Source: Malus domestica (Eukaryota > Streptophyta > Magnoliopsida > Rosales > Rosaceae). Taken from it: DNA of 64,000 nucleotides. Numbering within the stretch: the first letter of the stretch is position 1; each line of letters begins with the position of its first letter. The stretch is taken from positions 25,473,501 to 25,537,500 of the forward strand of contig NC_091661.1 of the NCBI RefSeq assembly GCF_042453785.1, in the 5' to 3' direction. The position numbers and the translations under genes are program-made. Under the pieces are notes generated by a model. The model did no database searches. It was not told where the DNA came from and saw only the letters and a program-made list of their open reading frames with translations. This document shows, in pieces, positions 44,634-57,415 of this stretch.

Positions 44634-47600
44634 ATTTCAGCTTCAAATGGCTAGAAACAAAACCAGTCTGTGCTGCTGCCTCAGGAACTTCCTTTTTCTG
44701 AGCTTCTGAACTCAAAACAGTGTGAACTCGTGTGCATATATAATACCCTAAAGTAGACAGTACTTTGGTTTTTTTTTATTATAATTTTTTTGTGTTAGAT
44801 CTTTGTTTATACACTAGTCTGCGTTGTTTTTAGAGAATTTGAGATTGAATAATTATGTGGATTTGTTCGGTTTTAATTATCTTTGCCCAGTTTTCTGTGC
44901 TGAGAGAAAGAGAGGGACATGCGCGAAAGCTGCCAATGTTCAACATTTGTCGGCGAGCAGACAAGATGAAAGTTTTCCCTAAACTATATGGTTTTTACTT
45001 ACGTTGAGTTCATATGCATTATATATTTCCACATATTTTTTTTAGCTTTTTAAACACTGTGTTTTTATTTATAGTCATCGAATTGGATAAGTGAAATAGA
45101 ATCAACCGTCCATAATTAAATATGAGTGTAAAAGGTTAAAAAGATGTGTAAAAATTACTTCCCTATCAATTTTTAGGGTTTTTTGTGCTTTTCAGTTTTA
45201 GATGAGCAAAACCCTTCTAACAATGTTTATATTAAAAAAAAACACTACTTCATAGAAGAACATTTATTATATATGTGGTTTTTTGTACTTCAAGGGATTT
45301 TGCATTTTTGTTATAAAAAAAAAAGGGAAAATTAGGTTAACATCCTTCTTTTTGTTACTCAATTGATTAAAATCCTATTCATTTTCAATTTTTGATCAAG
45401 GTCCTTGGGTATTAATAACATCATTAATTATTTGAATAATAAAATATTTTTATTTTTAAATATATTCCTTTAATGTTAAAAATGTTACAATTAGTATATT
45501 TATATTTATGGCTAAATTTTTTCATCATATAATTTTATTTTTAGTTTGTACCTATTTTTAATTTGCAAATATTTTTTAATTTGTACCAATTTTCTTTTCA
45601 TTTTTAATTTGTACCCATATATTAGTTCCTTTTTGTGCCCATATTTTTTAAAGTTTTATTTGTGTTTGTACCCATGTATATACTGTCACGTGACATTGTA
45701 TATTTAATCAATAATAGAAAAATTACATATGGTATATTTATGTTTTATGCCTAAACTTTGTATCATATATTTATATTTTTAGTTTGTACCCACTTTTAAT
45801 TTGTAACATTTTTTTTTTAAATTTTTAGTATTTTCTTTTTATTTTATTTTGTACCCATGTACTAATTTCTTTTAGCGACTATATTTTTAAAAATTCATTT
45901 GTATTCATAAATTTTAATCTTTTATTTGTACCCTAATTTATTTCTAATGTACCCATTCTTCTTTATTAATGTACCACTTTGTTATATGTGAAATGTACCA
46001 ATTTTTTTAACACTATGGATACATTCTTTTGCCATTTATTATTTCTTATTTTTACATATTTTTTATCCATTTATTCAATCAAAATGTTTGAATTTTTTTA
46101 TTGTAACCGTTTCTAATAGTATTATAATGAGGGATTTTAAATTTATAAGATTATAAATCTCATAAAATATCAAATAATTAATGTCAAAACTATAAAAATA
46201 TAAATATTAATAGTAATATAATGAGGTATACAAAGTCAAGGGACCTTGATCAAACTTTGAATAATATTAAGGTTTTAATCAAAGAATGTTAAGGATTAGG
46301 GACCGCATCCAAAATATCCCAAAAAAAAAATTAGAGAAGTACTTTATAAAAATGCATTTCCAAACAATTCATAATTAGTATAGTAAGTCCAAGATAACCA
46401 GACATTGAGTAAGGCCAAGCATCATTTTTAATTAGTTGGTGTCTGCTAAAGATCATATAGAAGAGTGCAAATCTCCTGGATTATCTTAATTGGGGTATTA
46501 GCAGAAAAACGATCGATGCAAGTGAAGGTCAAAATTACACATTGTCTGATTTGCATTGGACGGTTGTGATCGCAACAGACTGACAAAGATACTGAGTTAG
46601 GTTGACCCTAAATACTGATTACAGCTCAGTCATATAGAGTGGGGATAATTGATATATAAACCTCCTTTTAATTGAGGATGTGTGGGAACATAAACAAAGC
46701 GACAAGAAAGCCACCAAAAATTGAAATTTAGGAGGGACGGACAACGCATGACCAGCCAAAATGGGAAAAGAGAAGAGGAGACATATTGGATTTTCTTATG
46801 TCATGTGCCTCCTGTCGTAAGCAACTGCATCCCCCTTTTTCCAGTCACTTGGTTTGCTTCATCTTTTATCATTTGATTGAATGTTACCCAATTCTGGGAG
46901 TGATCAAAAGTGTAGGAGAAGTTTTGTATTTTAGGGTTTGTCCCTACACAGGGATATGTTGGATGAGAAGGTTTGAACATTAATGGTCATATGCATGATA
47001 CATACACCATTAGATTTGCATGCGATTTACTTTTTTGAAAAATGGAACTGATCTATACGTTACACATGCTATACTTTTTAACGAATGAACATAAGTTTCA
47101 TTAATAAATGAGTGCACGACAAAGTGCAGATAAAAAAGTAAAAAAAAAAACACTAGCTAGATTAGCTAGAGGAGGGTCTTCGAAAATAGCTATGGGGTTT
47201 AGTCGATGAATGCAAATCTTTAATTAACATGAACTAGAAGTGTATGTGGTGAATGTTCATTGGAAGAGAAATGAAGCTCTGATATGGTAGCTAAATTGGG
47301 GATTGATTGGGATGCAGATATTTAAGTTCTTGTGGAGCCTCTAATATACTTTCTGTATGTATACAGTCTACTAATATTATCAGATTTCGTACTTTTTTTT
47401 CTTTAGAAGAAGATTCGAACTTGAAACATATTCCAATGCGTAAAAAATAAATAAAACTAATCAGGAAGAACGATAAGTTTTGTAATATTTAACCTTATTG
47501 ATTACTTCAAAACGAGGATAATGGTTTCATGATCCATTTAATTCAGACGTTTGTGACAAAATCCCAAGAAAAGTCTTCGAGCATGCATGGTTTGATTTGA

Positions 47601-48051
47601 TCTCGCAAGATTTTGAATAAGATATAATATGTTTTGGTAATTGCTAGTCAAGATCGAAGAGCAGTGTGGCCAAGTTGTGTTGCGCACTTTCAACAATTCC
47701 CGATGGTGTTCGCATTCACGAGTAAAATATTTGTCTGTTTGCACTTGGCGCAATAGTTTGCTGACTGCTGTCTGTGAATGTGGTCTTCTATCTAACTCTT
47801 AGGATAAATTTTTAATTGTGACGGGAATAGAAATGGTATATCACGTGTTTTAATAGGAGTGTTGAAAAATTTTAATTTTTAAATTATTAAAAATTTAGCA
47901 CATATATCTTACAATTTGTATAGTGACACATATTGTACTATCATGTGTACCGGTCACACTAAAAAATCTCTAACTCCTAGGACTCTCAATAATTAGTACT
48001 AAACTAAGAAATAATCTTGTTAATTAGTGAACAGGCTATGCATGTCAGGAT
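44634..48051. other. WOX promoter region and AT-rich intergenic sequence
   Basis: The first few hundred bases upstream of the WOX ATG should hold its promoter; a TATA-like TATATAATACC lies near 44735. Positions 45340-46330 form a very AT-rich unit with many TTTGTACCCA repeats and related ends (CCTTGATCAAACTTTG / TTTTTGATCAAGGTCC), probably a degraded transposon. Beyond that no gene was seen, only short chance frames. Confidence 0.45.
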
Positions 48052-48271
48052 GGAGGTGGATTGTCTGCTCTCCCATTTTCATGCTTTTTTCATCCCCTCC
48101 TGTTTGTGTGGTCACGGTTAAGCCACGTCAACATTTTATATTAATTTTTTTATAACATAATAAAACAAAAAGTAATAGGAATATAAAATGTTGACATGAC
48201 TTAATCGTGACCACACAAAACAGGAGGGGATGGGAAGAATATGGAAATGGGAGGGCAGACAATCCACCTCC
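48052..48271. mobile_element. Palindromic MITE, copy 1
   Basis: The ends GGAGGTGGATTGTCTGC and GCAGACAATCCACCTCC pair, with near-complete complementarity inward (CCTCCTGTTTGTGTGGTCACG against its inverse) around an AT-rich centre. The length is 220 bp. Confidence 0.8.
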
Positions 48272-48293
48272 CTTCAAATTTGGTATCCTGTCA

Positions 48294-48512
48294 GGAGGTG
48301 GATTGTCTGCCCTCCCATTTCCATACTCTTTCCATCTCCTCCTGTTTGTGTGATCAAGGTTAAGTCACGTCAATATTTTATATTCCTATTACTTTTTGTT
48401 TTATTATTTTATAAAAAAATTAATATAAAATGTTGACGTAGCTTAACCATGACCACACAAACAAGAATGAATGGGAAGAATATGGAACTGGGAGGGCAGA
48501 CAATCCACCTCC
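48294..48512. mobile_element. Palindromic MITE, copy 2
   Basis: It has the same ends and length as the preceding element, 22 bp away in the same orientation, and the centre is inverted relative to copy 1 over the TATTACTTTTTGTTTTATTA block. Both copies follow GTCAGGA or a close variant, so a segmental tandem duplication or a double insertion is possible. Confidence 0.8.
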
Positions 48513-48884
48513 AATTTGGAGAGATGATGGATTTAATTAATTTGTTTAATCGTGGTAATACCGCACTAGGATTTTTGCTGGGTTGGCATAAGCACTAGGG
48601 TTTGCATTTTCCAGGGTAAGGGCCAACCCACGATCATCGTCATCTTGAACATGTCTCCTTTGGAAGCAACTTTTGCCCCTCTTTCTGCTTATGCAGATGA
48701 ATAATATTTGTTAGAACTGAGTTCGTAAACTAATGGATAGAGAGGTTCAAATCTCTTTTAAACAAAGACTTCCATTCTTCTAAATATTGGCTCTTTTATA
48801 GTTTCTTCAATTTCCGATGTCAAACAATACTCTACATTTTACATAAAATATAACATAGGCTTAGTTTTAACTGACACATGTACT

Positions 48885-49172
48885 CTTCATAAAACCTGAC
48901 TTTACTGTATGAACTCTATTTTGTTTCACTTTACCCAATGTACTTATACTTTGTGTCTCACTTTACCTTATTCCCTTAACTTCGTCACATAAACCGTTAA
49001 CTTGCTGACTTGCAGTGTCTTTAATGTGATATTGGTTAAAAGAAAATTATAAAATAGATTAAAATGTGACAAGTTAACAGTTTATATGACGGAGTTTAAC
49101 AAAATAAGGTAAAGTAAGACACAGTATAAATACATGGAGTGATAGAGTGCAAGAAGTAAAGTGAGATTTTTT
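48885..49172. repeat. Imperfect inverted repeat, MITE-like
   Basis: The left arm (CTTTGTGTCTCACTTTACCTTATT...GTTAACTTG) is the imperfect complement of the right arm (CAAGTTAACAG...AATAAGGTAAAGTAAGACACAGT), with a loop of about 60 nt. Confidence 0.55.
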
Positions 49173-49647
49173 TTTTTTTTTTTATCATAGCTAAAAATAA
49201 GCCGCAAATATATACTCACTAACGTGAGGCATTTTTGTATCTAACATGTAGACAATTTTTAACAAGTGAAGTGACGTGTGACTTAAATGCTAATATCTAA
49301 CCCATAATCATATAGCAAGTTAGCAATGGGTGGAAGGGCTTAAAACTTTTTAAGCTCATATATTTTCTTTGATCTTTGTATGTGACATTCTATCAACAAA
49401 ATTAGGGTTTACGAACTTTATTATCTTAAGGAACGCATGCTTCTCGATCAAAGCATTTTACTACCTACATTTGACTGAAAATCCCAACTTCCAAATTAGA
49501 ACCAAAACATTTGAAACCAAGCCAGTACTATTAAACATAAAGAGAGTAAGTTGGAAGTGTGAGATTGGTAAAAGTGCCACGCTGTCCTGTTTGTGTGTCT
49601 TTTGTAATTGTCCATCTATCTATCTTAATTTAGTCTAATAGATAATT

Positions 49648-49925
49648 AGAGCAATGGTCTCTGAATTTTACCTCAATCGGAATTTTGATCTCTGAACTAA
49701 AAATCCGTGAGCATGGGTATCTGAACTTGCTATAATATGAAATAATGATCTTTTACGCTAACTCCGTTAGAACTTATATTCAAAATAAAGGGTTTAAAGG
49801 GACAAAAATAAATGAAAGTTCTAACGAAGTTAGCCAAAATGATCTTTGCTCCACATTAAAACAAGTGCATAAACCAATACTCACGGATTTTTTATTCAGG
49901 GACCAAATTATCTCTATCTAACATA
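49648..49925. repeat. Imperfect inverted repeat, MITE-like
   Basis: AATCCGTGAGCATGGGTAT and CTAACTCCGTTAGAACTT on the left face AAGTTCTAACGAAGTTAG and AATACTCACGGATT on the right. The total length is about 278 bp. No target duplication was identified. Confidence 0.55.
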
Positions 49926-50778
49926 TCTACAAAGCTATAAACCCTAAGTATAAACATTTTGTCATAATATTTGTGGAAAAGAGTCGGGTAAAGATTTGTG
50001 TTATGGTGAATGTGTAAAACGTGAGATTCAAGAAGTCGTAAGCTAGAATTAGGGCACGCGTGAAATCCAGGCCGCCCCATAAACATCTTGCCTTGTTTTC
50101 TACTTTCTTGTCTTCCATTGCAGCTGCTGCTGCTGCAGTGGAAGCTTCACCGCCATCATCAAGACAAAAGGGCCAAAAGCCACCCCCACTCAAATCAAAC
50201 ATTCCTTATTTTATAAATTAAGAGAAGAGAATATGAATTTGGGGGAAAAAGATCCAATCATATGTACTGGTTGCTTGCTGCCTGGCATCTAATTAGTGGC
50301 CAAAGTCATTAGATTATTAGGTTTCCTGTTAACCCAGACCCACTAAATTAATTTTGGTTTTATTAATTATGATCCGTGTTAACCCACTAACTTAATTTTG
50401 GTTGTTATTAATTATTGTTCATGCATATGCACAATTGGTGAATTGCTCCGGCGCTCTCTTCAATCCGTTATGTCACCAGTTCAAATTCACAGTATAAATA
50501 AATATCGAATGTATTCAAAAGGAAAAAATTTCATGTACATGCACTTAGTGTGATTCCTAATAATAACGTGTGATATTTTACCCGCTCCATATTCAAATTA
50601 ACAGATTCATTGGGCAACTCAATGTGTACAAAGCGGATATTTATGGACAAGGGAAGTACAATCTACCAGAAATAAATGCTCTTAACTAGTAAGGCACGGA
50701 CCCAACCAACAAATGTTGGGGGGGGGGCTGAGCCATCTGCATAGGAGAGTTGTCCAAAGGTAGGTTAGGACATTTTTG
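49926..50778. other. Spacer with one unrecognised frame
   Basis: A minus-strand frame from 50202 (MFDLSGGGFWPFCLDDGGEA, an alanine run, then MEDKKVENK) starts with an ATG and looks exon-like for about 40 codons. It then loses that character and matches nothing I know. The rest of the stretch shows nothing I can name, apart from a run of nine G near 50720. Confidence 0.3.
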
Positions 50779-50781
50779 TAA

Positions 50782-51710
50782 GGCCATCTCCAACCGAAGG
50801 GTCCAGAGGGTCAGAGGGCCGAAAATAGCCCTTAAACCGTCTCCAACCGAGCGCTAGGCCAGAGGGCTCGGGAATCTGGGAGGGCTGGAGGGCTGGCTGC
50901 TTTCGGCCAGAGCCAGCCAACCCCAGGCTGGCTATTTTTTTTTTTCTAGTTTTCCTATTGCTGTCGGTTATAACCGACAGTAATAGGTATTCATAGGCAA
51001 AAAAAAAAAAATTATTTACTATTACTGTCGGTTATAACCGACACTAATAGTTTGAAATTTTTTTGAACATAACGGCTAGCTAATCAGCTAGCTGTTGGGT
51101 TTTTTTTTTTTAATTTAAACATTTCTTTTTTTCTATAAATATGGTGAAGTTCTTTCAATTCTTCACTTCATTTGAAATATTTCCTTCTTCAATATTTCCT
51201 TCAATATATTTCTCAATATTTCCTTCAATATATTTTCCAATATTTCCTTCATCTATAATATTTGTTTCAATTTTTCAATAATTTCCTTCATTTTGTTCCT
51301 ATAACTTATTTTTCACAAAATTTGTTTCATATTTTTTTTTAAATTTCATTTTTTTCCTATAACTTCTATTTCACAAAATTTGTTTCATATTTTTTTTAAA
51401 TTCTATTTTTTTTCCTATAACTTCCTAAGCCATTATACAACATTAAATTAAATTAAGTAACATGAAACAACATTTAAGTTGTAATTTTTAAATAATAAAT
51501 TATGTTTAGCCCTATAGCCCTTTGTCCCTCGATTGGAGACGGTTTTTTTGTGAAAATGCTAAAACGAACCCTTTGGCCCTCTAGCCCTCAGTTGGAGACG
51601 AAGGCAAATATGACATTGTACTGTTCATTAAAATATTAATATCTTAGAGAATCTTAGAGGGCCAGAGGGCTAAAACGAGCCCTCTAGCCAACCATCGGTT
51701 GGAGATGGCC
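50782..51710. mobile_element. PIF/Harbinger-like MITE
   Basis: The ends GGCCATCTCCAACCGA and TCGGTTGGAGATGGCC are perfect inverted repeats flanked by TAA on both sides (50779-50781, 51711-51713), the target type of PIF/Harbinger elements. The interior has more inverted copies of AGAGGGCTAAAACGAGCCCT-like motifs and two copies of a 20-nt palindrome (50961-50980, 51025-51044). It is 929 bp long and has no transposase frame. Confidence 0.85.
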
Positions 51711-52371
51711 TAAGTTGGAGTGGGCTAGAGGCTAGGTCCGTTCTTGTACCAAGTTGACTTACCGGCTCCTTCCTCGTTGGGAAACTATTACGGAAGGCTG
51801 CAAATTACCAACCAGAAGAGTAGCGCTTACAGGGCTGGGCATACCGGCATACTATAAAACGAAGACAAACTATGCCCCAAGTCAGCAACGGCTTCGTCAA
51901 TAAAGTTCGCCTCTCGAAAAACATTGCAAAAAACAAAATTATCTCAAGTCTCCTGAATTTACAGCAAAGGAGATGAAATTTACAGTGTTAAATATTAGAT
52001 ATGAGCCCGTCAAGAAAGTAAAGGCGTAGGGATGAAAAACCAAGTTAAGCAGGAGTATCAAATCAGTTTTGAGAATTAGGGAACAACCTATTCTGAATTT
52101 GGTAAAATAAACTATAAAGTTGAAGCTTCAAACAACGGTACAGAAACAGGATACGAACCATAAAATTAGCTCCAAAATTGATCGCGTTTCTAGCCAACAA
52201 TTAAAGCAGTATTGAAAAGATTGAACGATCCTACCTATATTTTCAATGGAAATAAAAATATTACACCCTTCTCTGCAAACAAAGACCCCGTTCTCACAGT
52301 TGGTCATATATCCTTTGACAGATTACTTTCAAAAGTAGAATCTCATGACATAGGTTCTGTAAGCAAAGGCA

Positions 52372-54443
52372 TTACAGAACCTGAGCAGCCGTGTTCAATT
52401 TTTCGGCTAAGGTGAGCTGTGTCCTTGTGATGCTTGACAAGTACAGTAAGAGCAAGTTGTCCTGTAAGCAACAAACAAAAGGACAAGTCTAATGTCAAAG
52501 AAACGCTCGCCAAACTTATAACCCTAGTATTGAAGAACTATTTTGCATCATTACCCTACAACCGACAACAGGAGGCTGTGAACAACACTGATAATAGATA
52601 ACTAAAGTAACTGAATATTTTGAACTGTATCTTTCATGATACAACAAAATGAACAAAAATATATCGCACCTGCAGGCTGTCATTGATAAGCTTATCAAAA
52701 GCTGATGGAGACAGTTTCGGAAGAGATGCAATCGTATCAAAAAGAAATCTCCCTATAGTGTTATCTTGTTCAACACGGCCTTCCTGGAAACATGAACCCT
52801 CATTAGAATTAAGTAAAATAAATGGAATGACCAGCTTAAGAAGGTTAAGTATCATTACTAACCACAACATTGTCAACATATTTGTAAACATCATCAATTA
52901 AAGCTAGAAGCCGCTCCATTGAGGCTTCCATTCCTTCAAGATCAGTTGGGAGTTTGTCAACCATTGGGGTCTTTAAAATATCATCTGTCATCATGGAAAA
53001 GCATATGATTTTGAATCAGATCTGCATCGTGCTTAAAAGCTCAAACAATCATATCCAAAAATTAGTGGGAAGCTATGAGTTCAACCAATGTACTAAATAA
53101 AAGCTTAGGCCCAAAATGACAAACTACTTTTTATTGATGTGAAAAGGACATATAACTAGTTCCTTCAACGGATTGTTATTCTCAGAAATACTAGTTCCTT
53201 CGAGTTTCCTCCAAAACTTAGCGTAAAAGTTACTTCTGTTCCATGAAGTCAGAAAACTATACAGGGAAGATCAAGTGAATGTGTTGTGTGTGTGAATACC
53301 AATATGACCACAAATGATGCTACAAACAATAAAAGTTTAGAGGGATAAACTTACATCCAACTCGCTCAGCTTCAACCATGCGAAGATCAAGAGGAATTTC
53401 TTGAAACTGCGCAGCAAGTTGCCGATCTCCAAGAGACAAATTCACTGAAACATAAGCTTTTATGGCACCCACTCCATTAACAAATCCAGTATCAACAGTC
53501 AAATGAACGGGGTTGGGAGCTTCTCTAGAATAGAATTCATGAAACAGTGCACTACCACCAGTAACTCCAAGACCAGTTGAATACCTACAAGTAATAATCA
53601 AGGCGTAACAATAAGCATTCCAATCAACTTGAAAACTTACAAATCTCTATTACATATGCTTAAAACAAACTCGTATGAACTTTTCGAAATTTGTGAAACT
53701 ATCATTGGGGAGCATTGAGTTCGCGCTCTCACGTGTACCATGACATACGAGGATGTTCCCTATTCCATTTATGAATTCGTATTTTTGGCTACCAAGCTTA
53801 CGCACTAGTTACAGGTTCCGCACCAAATTAAACATAAATTACACAGAGGAAGCAACATTTCACCGGAATGAATATCATTATTAAACACGATATAATTCGA
53901 ATTCGTCAATTAAAACTGCCTGAAAAGTTGCACGATAATAACTAAGAAATCTAAAACAGAAAAGATAATGATATTTACCATCCAACGATGACTTCCTTGG
54001 GATTCACCTTCTGGTGGGATATCAACATATTGTGATGGTACTCAATATCTAAAGCAACCTGCAAATTACACACCGAAACAAAACGTCAGTAAATTCTAAC
54101 ACAGGATCACAATTTCCTCGTGTTCAAGAAATTAACCACAATTTTCTCATCAACCAAACAGGGGGAAAACCCAAATCGCTAAATAACAATAAAATTAAAG
54201 AAACAAATGAGGAAGAAGAACCTGCTCGGCGCTCATATGAGGAACAGCGTAGGAGTTTCTGATGTCGACAGTTCCGTCAGGTAGGACGGAGCCGAGGAGC
54301 GTGCCGATGACTCGCTCCGACTGGTCGGGACGCCTGACGTAGCAATCGCAGATGTTAAAGATGACGAGAGGATGAACCTTCGCCGACAAGCTCGACGACG
54401 GAGACGTGGAGAACTGCAACGCAGTGTGCTCGATCGCCGCCAT
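52372..54443 (-). CDS. EIF3F: Eukaryotic translation initiation factor 3 subunit F (MPN domain)
   Basis: eIF3f is one of the two MPN subunits in the eIF3 octamer, which binds the 40S ribosome during initiation. Six exons join in frame: 54222-54443, 53979-54058, 53355-53584, 52863-52984, 52670-52783, 52372-52461. The total is 858 nt and 285 residues (about 293 in Arabidopsis), and all introns are GT-AG. The N-terminus [11 protein letters not shown] leads into the MPN core ([68 protein letters not shown]). The C-terminal part includes [40 protein letters not shown] and [20 protein letters not shown]. The promoter has a telo-box and site II motifs. Confidence 0.95.
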
Positions 54444-54524
54444 TCTCTCTCACCGCCGATGGATCTGGATTTTGCTTAGGGCTCGAGAGTAAGCGAGAAA
54501 GAGCACGGAGGGTGGAGCGAGCAC

Positions 54525-54643
54525 TAGGGTTTTGGGGGATAGAGAGAGAAGAGGGTATTGGATTTCACTTGTTTTTATTTTATTTTATTTTAGGCCTTTC
54601 ATCATTAAGAAGCCCAATGGTCTAATGGGCCTATCTTGGCCCA
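54525..54643 (-). promoter_or_regulatory. Telo-box and site II motifs of the eIF3f promoter
   Basis: On the minus strand AAAACCCTA (complement of 54525-54533) lies about 80 bp upstream of the ATG. TGGGCY motifs follow upstream at 54611, 54626 and 54638. The telo-box plus site II combination is characteristic of plant translation-apparatus genes and fits eIF3f. Confidence 0.7.
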
Positions 54644-55246
54644 AATAGGCTTCAAGAATAAGAGTTGGCAAAATCGAAGTAAGATTCTCTCATCTCCTCT
54701 CCTCTATTAATTTTCTATTTTTCTTTCTCTTTCTGCAAAGAAGTCAACACAAGAAATTGACGTGATTTAATTGTGACTGTTTAAATATGAGGAGACTAGA
54801 GAGAAGGAGAATTTGGAGAAGATAAAATTCTACTCCAGCAAAATCTGGGACAAGAAACTTGAAGCCATTTCAATCTTTAAATAAATTTCCTTAAAAATCA
54901 CATAATATTGGATTAAATATGATTGCAAACTTCATTTAAGGTATGTTAGAGGGAAAAAGTGGAGCTAACTTTCACATTTTGGCCAATTGATGGTAGAGAT
55001 GCACTATTTGTGAAGAAAACTAATCACTTCTCAATCTTGGTTATGAACGAATAAAACTTTACCATATTGGGAGAGTAAAAGGGACATGTTTTATTTCTGA
55101 ACAGATAATCTATTTCTTTCAACTCGATAAATTTTGAAAGTTAATATTTATTTCTTACGTCAACATACCTCAAAAATAGCAAATTGTTAAATTCAATCAT
55201 AGGCATCAAACCTAGTATCTTCTAAGAGCAAGTCCACCCATCATTG

Positions 55247-55415
55247 AGCCATTTAATACTATGGTTTAGTGGTATTTATCTTCATATGTAAATGAGAGGT
55301 TTTAGGTTCGATTATCGTTAAATGTGAATTTGAACCACATTATTGATAACTCATTGAGAGTCTTATTCCACTCTCCCATTCCCTTAATGTAGACATTTTG
55401 TTTAAAAAATGAAAA
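55247..55415 (+). mobile_element. tRNA-derived SINE (family 1)
   Basis: An A-box TGGTTTAGTGG and a B-box GGTTCGATTAT are followed by the body TTTGAACCACATTATTGATA and CTTAATGTAGACA, as at 11318-11470. Confidence 0.65.
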
Positions 55416-56554
55416 AATAAAAAAATAAAGTCCACCCATCCTTGGATGGCAAGGGCAAGGGCATAAAAACAAGGGAAAGGGATTCGGAGTCCCTTCCATC
55501 AAATCCACCTCATCAATCAATTCGGACCTTTGAAATTTAATCTAACAGCTAAAGCCGTTATAACTTTTAAAAGAATCTCCTATTTTTAACCGTTAAATCA
55601 AATTTTAAAAACCCAAATTGATTGATGGGATGAATTTGTTGGAAGGGATCCGGAATCCCTTTCCAAAAACAAGGGCCCAAAATGAAGAAGGCAATCAGCT
55701 CCACCAAGCCTGTCGGACTGCCCAGCCAACATTACGCGCATGCTAGTGCTATGTTCGGCGGAGCAGGCTGTCATGTTTTGATAGGTACAAGGAGGACCAC
55801 GACATGATTTGATCAAGTATGAATGCTACCATGCTGATATGAATTTAATTAAGCGTCCCGATGAGCTTTCAAAACGGTATCCATTACTCTGACTCTAAAA
55901 TCAGAACGACGACGGTTCCTTGAATAATTATTGGATCTGGATGTTTACTTGGGACGAGAAAGTTTATGAACCAGATTATGAGAAAAGTCGGGACCAAAAA
56001 ACAAAACATGTAGGATTGATAATATGACGATACTAAAGAAATCAAAATTTTAATTTATGTTTTATAAATCACGTAATGTGATGATTGATTGTTTGACTTA
56101 TTTTTTAAATCATTATAAAAGGGAGTTTTGCTATTAATCTCTACATCATATGATTTACAAAAAATGATCAATTTTTTTTATCTATGTAGCATTTTTCATG
56201 AGAATAACTACTCTTTAGTCAATGGAATTCATGGTTGTTAATAAATGTATGGTAAATCAAGAATTACAATAATTTGAATATTTGGTGTAAGAAAAATGAA
56301 ATCTGAATCATATTCATTCTAATCCTCAATTTTAGTAAAACGTGCCATTAGTATATATAATGTCGGTATATGAGCATCTACAACACTACTAATTATATAT
56401 TTGTTATTTTAGCATGAAAATAATCAAAATAACTCAAAATCTTTTAATAGCCACAGTTTAAGCATAACCATCTCCAACGCTATTAGGCCTGAATTCAGCC
56501 TTGTGCCTTCGAGAATTTCTGGAAGGGCAAACTCTTTGGAGTAAGCCATAGTAC
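55416..56554. other. Intergenic stretch
   Basis: Positions 55440-55680 hold an imperfect inverted repeat (GGGAAAGGGATTCGGAGTCCCTTCC against GGAAGGGATCCGGAATCCCTTTCC), probably a MITE of about 225 bp. The rest is AT-rich and shows no gene. Confidence 0.4.
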
Positions 56555-56745
56555 ACAACCACCACAGGGTGGCTCAAGTGACAAATTTTCAGATCCGTAT
56601 TTCACACGATACGTCTTGGATTCGATTCCTGACATTGGTGAGTCACACGATAGTAGTCAAGTGGATGCTGAAATACCTCTGTGAGTCTTCCCTGCCCGCG
56701 GAATAGTCGATTGTCATGATGAAGCTACTAAATGGTCCTTTTTTT
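56555..56745 (+). mobile_element. tRNA-derived SINE (family 2)
   Basis: An A-box-like GTGGCTCAAGTGAC and a B-box GGATTCGATTCCT lie 45 nt apart, followed by the body GGTGAGTCACACGATAGTAG and a T/A-rich end. It differs from family 1 outside the boxes. Confidence 0.65.
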
Positions 56746-56977
56746 CTAAACAAAACAAATATTACATATTTTATTATAGGAAAATTCTATTCTAATCCTT
56801 GTCTAAGATTACTTTTTGAATAAAATCTTATCTAAGATTAAAAATTAATTCTAATCCTTGACATTTAATTGTAACTTTTTAATATTAAATAGGTTGTAAT
56901 TGTAACATCCCACATCACCCAGGGGTTATGATCATGTAAGCCTTATGTGTATATTCTCATCTTTACCTAGCATGAGG

Positions 56978-57081
56978 CCTTTTGGGAGCTCACTGGCTTC
57001 GGATTCCATCGGAACTCCGAAGTTAAGCGAGTTCGCGAGAGAGCAATCTCATGATGAGTGACCCACTGGGAAGTTCTTGTG
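56978..57081 (+). other. 5S rRNA-like segment in the left Cassandra LTR
   Basis: TTCCATCGGAACTCCGAAGTTAAGCGAG and GATGAGTGACCCACTGGGAAG align with the 5S internal control region (A box AAGTTAAGC, C box GATGGGTGACC..CTGGGAA). One base of the C box differs (GATGAGTG). Confidence 0.85.
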
Positions 57082-57309
57082 TGAGTTCCCAGAAACAAAA
57101 CAGTGAAGGCGTGGTTGAGGCTCAAAGCGAACAATATCGTGCTACGGTGGAGTTGAGCCCGGGATTTGACAATTTGGTATCATAGCCAATCTCTGGCCGG
57201 ATGTGTGCCAACGAAGACGTCTAAGGGAAGTGGATTGTAACATCCCACATCGCCCAGGGGTGAGGATCTTGTAACGCCTTATATGTATATTCTCATCTCT
57301 ACCTAGCAC

Positions 57310-57415
57310 GAAGCCTTTGGGGAGCTCACTGGCTTCGGGTTCCATCGGAACTCTGAAGTTAAGCGAGTTCGCGCGAGAGCAATCCCATGATGGGTGACCC
57401 ATTGGGAATTTCTCA
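57310..57415 (+). other. 5S rRNA-like segment in the right Cassandra LTR
   Basis: It is the same as the left copy but with an intact GATGGGTGACCC core and one change in the A-box flank (AACTCTGAAGTTAAGCG). Confidence 0.85.

Noticed and set aside
48230..48436. 68-codon frame
   Set aside because: It falls across the junction of two palindromic MITEs and is explained by them.
56978..57415. Genuine 5S rRNA genes
   Set aside because: Both copies lie inside Cassandra LTRs and lack the canonical 5S 5' and 3' ends.
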